Translations under genes and position numbers: made by a program
Origin: Pseudomonas sp.
GTDB taxonomy: Bacteria; Pseudomonadota; Gammaproteobacteria; Pseudomonadales; Pseudomonadaceae
Assembly (NCBI GenBank): GCA_007713455.1
Contig: VMRT01000004.1
Coordinates: 1-64,000 of the forward strand
Reading direction: 5' to 3'
DNA: 64,000 bases
Notes under the pieces: generated by a model
Told to the model about the DNA's origin: nothing
The model's database searches: none
Seen by the model: the letters and a program-made list of their open reading frames with translations, nothing else
Shown: positions 58,176 through 64,000 of the stretch, in pieces
How positions within the stretch are numbered: position 1 is the first letter of the stretch
Layout: each line of letters starts with the position of its first letter

Positions 58176-61052
58176 ATGCTTGAGTTGAATGCACAGCACA
58201 TCCACATGCATCAGGCCGCGGCGGACAAGCCAGCGGCGCTGACCCTGCTGGGTGAAGTTCTGGTCGCCGACGGGCTGGTCGCGCCGGGTTATCTGGACGG
58301 GCTGCGTGCGCGTGAAGCGCAGGGCTCGACCTTTCTCGGTCAGGGCCTTGCGATTCCCCATGGCACGCCGGCAACCCGTGATCAGGTGTTCACCACTGGC
58401 GTGCGGCTGCTGCATTTTCCGGCCGGCGTCGACTGGGGCAACGGCCAGCTGGTGTATCTAGCCATCGGTATCGCTGCGCGTTCCGACGAACACCTGCGCC
58501 TGCTACAGCTGCTGACCCGAGCATTGGGTGAAGGCGATCTGAGCGAGGCGCTGCAGAAAGCCGAAAGCCCGGAAGCCATCATCGACCTGCTGCAAGGTGC
58601 GCCACAGACGCTGGCGCTGGATGGCGAGCTGGTCTCGCTGGGTGTCGCTGCGGATGATTTCGACGAGCTGGCCTGGCAGGGCGTCAAGCTGCTCAAGCGC
58701 GCGCAGTGCGTGGAGCCGGGTTTCAACGCCAGTCTGCCGATTGGCCAGGCGTTGCCGCTGGGTGATGGCCTCTGGTGGCTCAACAGCGAGCAATCGGTGC
58801 AGCGCCCTGGATTGGCGTTCGTTACGCCGGCGTCGAATCTTGAACATCAAGGCCAGCCCCTCAACGGTCTTTTCGTGCTGGCCAGCCTGGGCGAAGCGCA
58901 TCGGGCGATGCTCGAGCGCCTGTGCAACCTGCTGATCGAAGGCCGCGGGCGGGAGCTGAGCCAGGCGACGTCCAGTCGCACAGTGCTCGAAGCCCTGGGC
59001 GGCGAAGTGCCGGCAGACTGGCCGAGTGCCCAGGTGCCACTGGCTAACGCCCATGGCTTGCATGCCCGCCCGGCCAAGGTGCTGACCGAGGTCGCACAGG
59101 CCTTCGCCGGCGAGATCCGAGTGCGGTTGGCTGGTAGCCAGAGCGCGGGCGTGTCGGCCAAGAGCCTGAGCAAGCTGCTGGCGATGGGCTCGCATCGCGG
59201 CCAAGTGCTGGAGTTCATCGCCGAGCCCTCGATCGCCGACGATGCATTGCCGGCGCTGGTCCGCGCGGTGGAAGAAGGGCTGGGCGAGGAAATCGAGCCG
59301 CTGCCGGCCGGCGGGGCGCCGGCGGAGCAGCGGGCCGTGCAACTGAATGAGGCAGCCCAGGACGTGCCCGTCTTGCGGGCCGGCGAGCAGGTCGTCGGCA
59401 TCGCCGCCGCGCCCGGCATCGCCATCGGTCCGGTCCTGGTACGCAAGCCGCGGGTGATCGACTACCCCAAGCGCGGCGAGTCTCCGGTGATCGAACTGCA
59501 GCGGCTGGATGCGGCGCTGGACAAGGTCCATGCGGAGATCGGCACGCTGATCGATGAGAGTCAGGTCGCCAGCATCCGCGACATCTTCACCACCCATCAG
59601 GCCATGCTGCGCGACCCGGCGCTGCGCGAGGAAGTCCAGGCGCGCCTACAAAAAGGTTTGAGTGCCGAGGCCGCCTGGATGGAGGAAATCGAAATTGCGG
59701 CGCAGCAGCAGGAGGCCTTGCACGACAAACTGCTGGCCGAGCGGGCCGCCGACCTGCGTGACGTGGGGCGCCGTGTGCTGGCCTGCCTGACTGGTGTGGA
59801 AGCCGATCAGGCCCCAGACGAGCCATACATTCTGGTGATGGACGAGGTGGCGCCTTCGGACGTCGCCACGCTCAATGCCCAGCGGGTCGCAGGCGTTCTT
59901 ACCGCTGGCGGCGGCGCCACTTCGCACAGCGCCATCATCGCCCGCGCGCTGGGTATTCCAGCCATCGTCGGGGCCGGGCCGGGTGTGCTCGGGCTAGCGC
60001 CAAACACACTGCTGCTGCTCGACGGCGAGCGCGGTGAATTGCTGGTGTCGCCGACCGAGGCGCAGCTGGAGCAGGCCAGCAGCGAACGCACCAGTCGCGA
60101 AGAACGCAAGCGCTTGGCAAATGAGCGTCGCCTGGAGCCGGCCATCACACGTGACGGTCATCATGTCGAGATCGCCGCCAATATCGGCGCGGCCGGCGAA
60201 ACCCCGGAAGCAGTGGCGATGGGCGCCGAAGGCATCGGCCTGCTGCGCACCGAGCTGGTGTTCATGAACCATTCCCAGGCGCCGGATCAGGCGACTCAGG
60301 AAGCCGAATACCGCCGCGTGCTGGAAGCCCTCGAAGGCCGCCCTTTGGTGGTACGTACGCTGGATGTCGGCGGGGACAAACCGCTGCCGTACTGGCCGAT
60401 GCCTGCCGAGGAAAATCCCTTCCTCGGCGTGCGCGGCATTCGCCTGAGTTTGCAGCGCCCGGACATCCTCGAAACCCAGCTGCGTGCCTTGCTCTCGTCG
60501 GCCGATGGCCGCCCGCTGCGGATCATGTTCCCCATGGTCGGCAATATCGACGAGTGGCGCACCGCCAAGGCCATGGTCGATCGCCTGCGCGTGGAGCTGC
60601 CGGTGGTTGATCTGCAGGTCGGCATCATGATCGAGATCCCCTCAGCAGCTTTGATCGCGCCGGTGCTGGCGCAGGAAGTCGACTTCTTCAGCATCGGCAC
60701 CAATGACCTGACGCAATACACCCTGGCCATCGACCGCGGCCATCCGACGCTCTCCGGTCAGGCGGACGGGCTGCATCCGGCGGTTCTGCGCCTGATCGGC
60801 ATGACGGTCGAGGCCGCCCATGCCCACGGCAAGTGGGTCGGCGTTTGTGGCGAGCTGGCCGCTGATGCATTGGCGGTGCCGATGCTGGTGGGCCTGGGCG
60901 TGGACGAACTGAGCGTCTCGGCGCGCAGCATTGCCCTGGTGAAAGCGAGGGTGCGCGAGCTGGACTTCACGACCTGCCAGAGGCTGGCGCAGCAAGCCCT
61001 GATGCTGCGCGGCGCCCATGAAGTTCGCGCCTTCGTCGGGGAGCACTGCTGA
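58176..61052 (+). CDS. fruB: Fructose PTS multiphosphoryl transfer protein (EIIA-HPr-EI)
   Basis: FruB carries phosphate from phosphoenolpyruvate to the fructose permease. The 958-residue fusion has EIIA-Fru (active H62 in IPHGTP), HPr (H296 in ANAHGLHARPAK) and EI (H584 in GGGATSHSAIIAR). The EI C-terminal PEP-binding half reads NDLTQYTLAIDRGHP. ATG 58176 follows GCAGGAG. Its stop overlaps fruK (TGATG). With fruK and fruA it forms one operon under the FruR operator. Confidence 0.96.
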   Translation: MLELNAQHIHMHQAAADKPAALTLLGEVLVADGLVAPGYLDGLRAREAQGSTFLGQGLAIPHGTPATRDQVFTTGVRLLHFPAGVDWGNGQLVYLAIGIAARSDEHLRLLQLLTRALGEGDLSEALQKAESPEAIIDLLQGAPQTLALDGELVSLGVAADDFDELAWQGVKLLKRAQCVEPGFNASLPIGQALPLGDGLWWLNSEQSVQRPGLAFVTPASNLEHQGQPLNGLFVLASLGEAHRAMLERLCNLLIEGRGRELSQATSSRTVLEALGGEVPADWPSAQVPLANAHGLHARPAKVLTEVAQAFAGEIRVRLAGSQSAGVSAKSLSKLLAMGSHRGQVLEFIAEPSIADDALPALVRAVEEGLGEEIEPLPAGGAPAEQRAVQLNEAAQDVPVLRAGEQVVGIAAAPGIAIGPVLVRKPRVIDYPKRGESPVIELQRLDAALDKVHAEIGTLIDESQVASIRDIFTTHQAMLRDPALREEVQARLQKGLSAEAAWMEEIEIAAQQQEALHDKLLAERAADLRDVGRRVLACLTGVEADQAPDEPYILVMDEVAPSDVATLNAQRVAGVLTAGGGATSHSAIIARALGIPAIVGAGPGVLGLAPNTLLLLDGERGELLVSPTEAQLEQASSERTSREERKRLANERRLEPAITRDGHHVEIAANIGAAGETPEAVAMGAEGIGLLRTELVFMNHSQAPDQATQEAEYRRVLEALEGRPLVVRTLDVGGDKPLPYWPMPAEENPFLGVRGIRLSLQRPDILETQLRALLSSADGRPLRIMFPMVGNIDEWRTAKAMVDRLRVELPVVDLQVGIMIEIPSAALIAPVLAQEVDFFSIGTNDLTQYTLAIDRGHPTLSGQADGLHPAVLRLIGMTVEAAHAHGKWVGVCGELAADALAVPMLVGLGVDELSVSARSIALVKARVRELDFTTCQRLAQQALMLRGAHEVRAFVGEHC

Positions 61053-61990
61053 TGGCCCGCGTTCTCACTGTCACCCTTAACCCGGCCCTGGACCTGACCG
61101 TGCAGCTGCCCGCGCTGCGCCTGGGCGAAGTCAATCGCAGCGAAAGCCTGCAGGTGCATGCCGCCGGCAAGGGGCTCAACGTCGCGCAGGTGCTGGCCGA
61201 TCTCGGTCATCAGCTGACCGTCACCGGCTTTCTCGGCGAGGGCAATCCGCAGGCCTTCGAGCAGTTGTTCGTCACGCGTGGGTTTGCCGACGAATTCGTC
61301 CGCGTGCCGGGCGATACCCGCAGCAACATCAAACTGGCCGAAGCGGACGGGCAAGTCACCGACATCAATGGGCAAGGGCTGATGGTGAGCGAGGCGCACT
61401 GCGCGGAGTTGCTGACACGGCTCCAGCGGCTGGCCCCCGCTCATGACGTCGTAGTGGTCGCCGGCAGCTTGCCGCGTGGCATCGACAGTAAGTGGTTCGT
61501 CCATCTGCTGCAGGCGCTCAAGAGACTCGGCGTGCGGGTGGCGCTGGACACCAGCGGCGCCGCGTTGCGTGACGGGCTGACCGCCACGCCCTGGTTGATC
61601 AAGCCCAACGAGGAAGAGCTGGCGGAGGCCCGTGGCGTCGAACTCAACGAGTCGGCAGCGCTGACCGCCGAAGCGCGACGACTGCAAGCCGAAGGCATCG
61701 AGCACGTGGTTATTTCGCAGGGCGCCAATGGCGTCAGCTGGTTCTCGCCAGGCGCCACGCTGCATGCCAATCCGCCAAAGGTTCAGGTCGTCAGCACCGT
61801 TGGTGCGGGCGACTCACTGCTCGCCGGCATGCTTCACGGTCTGCTGGAAGGCTGGCCGGCAGAGCGCACGCTCACACAGGCCACGGCCATCGCCGCGCAG
61901 GCGGTCGGGCAGGTTGGGTTCGGCATCACCGACACGGCTGAACTTGCGGAGCTTGAAGCTGCGGTGCGCCTGCAGTCGCTCAGCCAATAA
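61052..61990 (+). CDS. fruK: 1-phosphofructokinase
   Basis: FruK phosphorylates fructose-1-phosphate to fructose-1,6-bisphosphate. The 312-residue PfkB-family protein has N-terminal TLNPALDLTV, VHAAGKGLNVAQVLADLG, and the catalytic TVGAGDSLLAGM near the C-terminus. The ATG overlaps the fruB stop. By removing fructose-1-phosphate it helps keep FruR bound. Confidence 0.95.
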   Translation: MARVLTVTLNPALDLTVQLPALRLGEVNRSESLQVHAAGKGLNVAQVLADLGHQLTVTGFLGEGNPQAFEQLFVTRGFADEFVRVPGDTRSNIKLAEADGQVTDINGQGLMVSEAHCAELLTRLQRLAPAHDVVVVAGSLPRGIDSKWFVHLLQALKRLGVRVALDTSGAALRDGLTATPWLIKPNEEELAEARGVELNESAALTAEARRLQAEGIEHVVISQGANGVSWFSPGATLHANPPKVQVVSTVGAGDSLLAGMLHGLLEGWPAERTLTQATAIAAQAVGQVGFGITDTAELAELEAAVRLQSLSQ

Positions 61991-62010
61991 TTCGAACAAG
62001 AGGTGAAGGA

Positions 62011-63747
62011 ATGAATCTTCTCATCGTCACGGCCTGCCCCAACGGAATGGTCACCAGCGTGCTGACTTCACGCCTGCTCGAAGCGGCTGCCCATCGTCTG
62101 GGCTGGTCGACCGCCGTGGAAGTCCACGATCCCAAGGCCATCGGTTCGCCGCTGACGCCCGCGCAGATCGCCAATGCCGATCTGGTGGTGGTGGTGAAAA
62201 CCGGGCCGTTGTCATTGCAGCGCTTCGTTGGCAAGCGCGTCGCCCAGTCCACGCCATCCGAGGCGCTGCTCGACCCGGAAGCCTTCTTGCGCAGTGCCGC
62301 GGACACCGCCAGCGAGCTGCAGCAGGCCGACGAAGCGGATGCGGCGCATACCAGCGGCAAGCCCAAGCTGGTGGCCATCACCGCCTGTCCGACCGGCGTG
62401 GCACACACTTTCATGGCGGCTGAAGCCCTGCAGCAGGCGGCGATCCGCAAGGGTTATGACCTGCAGGTTGAAACCCGCGGCTCGGTGGGGGCGCGCAATG
62501 TGCTCGAAGCCCAGGCCATCGAAGAGGCCGACGTGGTGCTGCTGGCTGCGGATATCGAGGTGGATGTCACCCGTTTCGCCGGCAAGCGCGTATTTCGCTG
62601 CGGTACTGGCGTCGCCCTCAAGCAACCCGATGCGACCCTGGATCGCGCGCTGGAAGAAGGCGCGATGCTCGCTGGAGGCGCCGCTGCCAGCGCAAGTGGT
62701 GAACAGAAGGGCGAGAAGGCTGGCGTATACAAGCACCTGCTGACCGGCGTGTCCTACATGCTGCCGATGGTGGTGGCGGGCGGTCTTTTGATCGCACTGT
62801 CGTTCGTCTTCGGCATCGAGGCGTTCAAGGAGGAGGGCACGCTGGCCGCCGCGCTGATGAAGATCGGTGGCGAAACGGCCTTCCAGCTGATGGTGCCGCT
62901 GCTTGCCGGCTACATTGCCTATTCCATCGCGGACCGCCCGGGCCTGGCGCCCGGCATGATCGGCGGCTTGCTGGCCGGCACCCTCGGTGCGGGCTTCATT
63001 GGCGGGATCATCGCCGGTTTCGTGGCGGGCTACGCGGCCAAGGCAGTGAGCCGCTGGATTCCATTGCCGGCCAGTATCGAATCGCTCAAGCCGATCCTGA
63101 TCATTCCGTTGCTGGCGAGCCTGGTAACTGGTCTGGTGATGATTTACGTGGTCGGCACACCGGTGGCGAAGATGCTCGCCGGGCTCACCGAATTCCTCGA
63201 CACCATGGGCACCTCCAACGCCATCCTGCTCGGTCTGTTGCTCGGCACCATGATGTGCGTCGACCTTGGCGGGCCGGTGAACAAGGCCGCTTATGCTTTC
63301 TCCGTCGGGCTGCTCGCGTCCCAGAGTTACGCGCCGATGGCCGCCACCATGGCGGCGGGGATGGTGCCGCCAATCGGCATGGGCATCGCCACGCTGATCG
63401 CCCGGCGCAAGTTCGCCCAGACCGAGCGCGAAGCTGGCAAGGCCGCGCTGGTGCTGGGCTGCTGCTTCATTTCCGAAGGCGCGATTCCTTTCGCTGCGAA
63501 AGACCCGTTGCGGGTGATTCCGGCGAGCATCGCCGGTGGTGCGCTGACCGGCGCGCTGTCCATGGCCTTCAGCGCGAAGCTGCTGGCGCCCCATGGCGGG
63601 CTGTTCGTGCTGCTGATCCCAAACGCCATCAATCACGCGCTGTTGTATCTGGCTGCAATCCTCGCCGGCAGCTTGGTAACCGGGGTGATCTACGCAGTAA
63701 TCAAGCGGCCTGAAACGCAGCCGCTCAGCGTCGGGGCGACGGCGTAA
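62011..63747 (+). CDS. fruA: Fructose PTS permease EIIBC
   Basis: The 578-residue permease has two EIIB-like domains: B' with VTACPNG (C9) and B with AITACPTGVAHTFMAAEAL (C126, the phosphorylated cysteine). The EIIC membrane domain starts near residue 245 (SYMLPMVVAGGLLIALSFVFG) with about eight to ten membrane segments. It imports fructose as fructose-1-phosphate. AGGTGAAGG lies before the start. Confidence 0.95.
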   Translation: MNLLIVTACPNGMVTSVLTSRLLEAAAHRLGWSTAVEVHDPKAIGSPLTPAQIANADLVVVVKTGPLSLQRFVGKRVAQSTPSEALLDPEAFLRSAADTASELQQADEADAAHTSGKPKLVAITACPTGVAHTFMAAEALQQAAIRKGYDLQVETRGSVGARNVLEAQAIEEADVVLLAADIEVDVTRFAGKRVFRCGTGVALKQPDATLDRALEEGAMLAGGAAASASGEQKGEKAGVYKHLLTGVSYMLPMVVAGGLLIALSFVFGIEAFKEEGTLAAALMKIGGETAFQLMVPLLAGYIAYSIADRPGLAPGMIGGLLAGTLGAGFIGGIIAGFVAGYAAKAVSRWIPLPASIESLKPILIIPLLASLVTGLVMIYVVGTPVAKMLAGLTEFLDTMGTSNAILLGLLLGTMMCVDLGGPVNKAAYAFSVGLLASQSYAPMAATMAAGMVPPIGMGIATLIARRKFAQTEREAGKAALVLGCCFISEGAIPFAAKDPLRVIPASIAGGALTGALSMAFSAKLLAPHGGLFVLLIPNAINHALLYLAAILAGSLVTGVIYAVIKRPETQPLSVGATA

Positions 63748-63796
63748 GCGGTCGCAAAACGGCTGAACTAAAGCCCCGCCTATCGTATCCACTACA

Positions 63797-63840
63797 AGCT
63801 GGCGAGACTTTGTGTCAGAACGTTTCGCCAGCTTTTTGCT
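63797..63840 (+). terminator. Rho-independent terminator after fruA
   Basis: AGCTGGCGAGAC (63797-63808) pairs with GTTTCGCCAGCT (63822-63833) apart from one G-T pair, followed by TTTTGCTTTTTG. It closes the fru operon before the next gene. Confidence 0.88.
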
Positions 63841-63876
63841 TTTTGTTTTGAAGATGAATTGGCTGGAGAGCGTTGC

Positions 63877-64000
63877 ATGAGTATCGATTACGGGCCGCGG
63901 CCCATGCGCATCACCCTGACCGCCGTGGTGGTTCTGCTGCTGGGAGCGCTGATGGCGGTCGGTGGCGGCTACCTCGCAATGCTGGGTGGCTCCTGGTACT
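63877..64000 (+). CDS. Membrane-bound PQQ-dependent dehydrogenase (glucose/quinate type), N-terminal fragment
   Basis: Only the first 41 residues are in the window. After MSIDYGPRPMRI comes a membrane helix (TLTAVVVLLLGALMAVGGGYLAML) and then GGSWY, which matches the start of the PQQ-dependent glucose/quinate/shikimate dehydrogenase family (Gcd or QuiA). GGAGAG lies before ATG 63877. These enzymes oxidise sugars in the periplasm and feed ubiquinone. Whether it is glucose- or quinate-specific cannot be told. Confidence 0.6.
   Translation, partial: MSIDYGPRPMRITLTAVVVLLLGALMAVGGGYLAMLGGSWY

Noticed and set aside
63816-63827. A possible FruR site CAGAACGTTTCG after fruA
   Set aside because: It matches only 8 of 12 positions and is part of the terminator hairpin.

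Overview
The window looks like a chromosome segment of a high-GC Pseudomonas-type gammaproteobacterium, most likely the Stutzerimonas (Pseudomonas stutzeri) group. This rests on gene content and order recalled from Pseudomonas: ispB / rplU-rpmA-obgE-proB-creA, rpsT / murJ-ribF-ileS-lspA-fkpB-ispH-minor pilin operon, and fruR / fruBKA. No database search was possible, so the species is an inference.

Layout. 1-2292 is one end of an IS21-family insertion sequence: istB runs off the left edge and istA carries three in-frame stop codons. 2293-12160 is an accessory, defence-like block. It holds a small CxxC protein gene, then a leftward operon (winged-helix/coiled-coil protein, SF2 helicase, DUF2384 protein, BPSL0761-like protein), a divergent gene for a small Xre/Cro protein resembling restriction-modification controller (C) proteins, and a complete type I restriction-modification system (hsdM-hsdS-hsdR). 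A C-box-like sequence overlaps the predicted -10 of the helicase operon, so this is the best candidate for an undescribed system here.

12160-39250 is mostly core chromosome: glyA, a PilZ protein, radA, mscL, a frameshifted cytochrome c peroxidase gene, a Lon-like protease, a photolyase with a DUF2256 partner, fklB, an iron-regulated-looking small gene, ispB, ribosomal protein genes, obgE, proB, murJ, ribF, ileS, lspA, fkpB and ispH. 39261-46880 is a leftward minor pilin operon (fimT-fimU-pilV-pilW-pilX-pilY1-pilE). Most of its genes overlap by four bases, and it looks AT-richer than its surroundings.

47030-57000 holds thiO, a Sui1-like factor, speA, a MATE transporter, several small membrane proteins and lipoproteins, cmoM and a MazG-like pyrophosphohydrolase. 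57005-63840 is the fructose phosphotransferase regulon: fruR diverges from fruB-fruK-fruA, with a clear FruR/Cra operator between them and a terminator after fruA. The window ends inside a gene for a membrane-bound PQQ-dependent dehydrogenase.

I found no rRNA, tRNA or CRISPR array. Coordinates and motifs were read by eye; promoter and operator calls are motif-based predictions.
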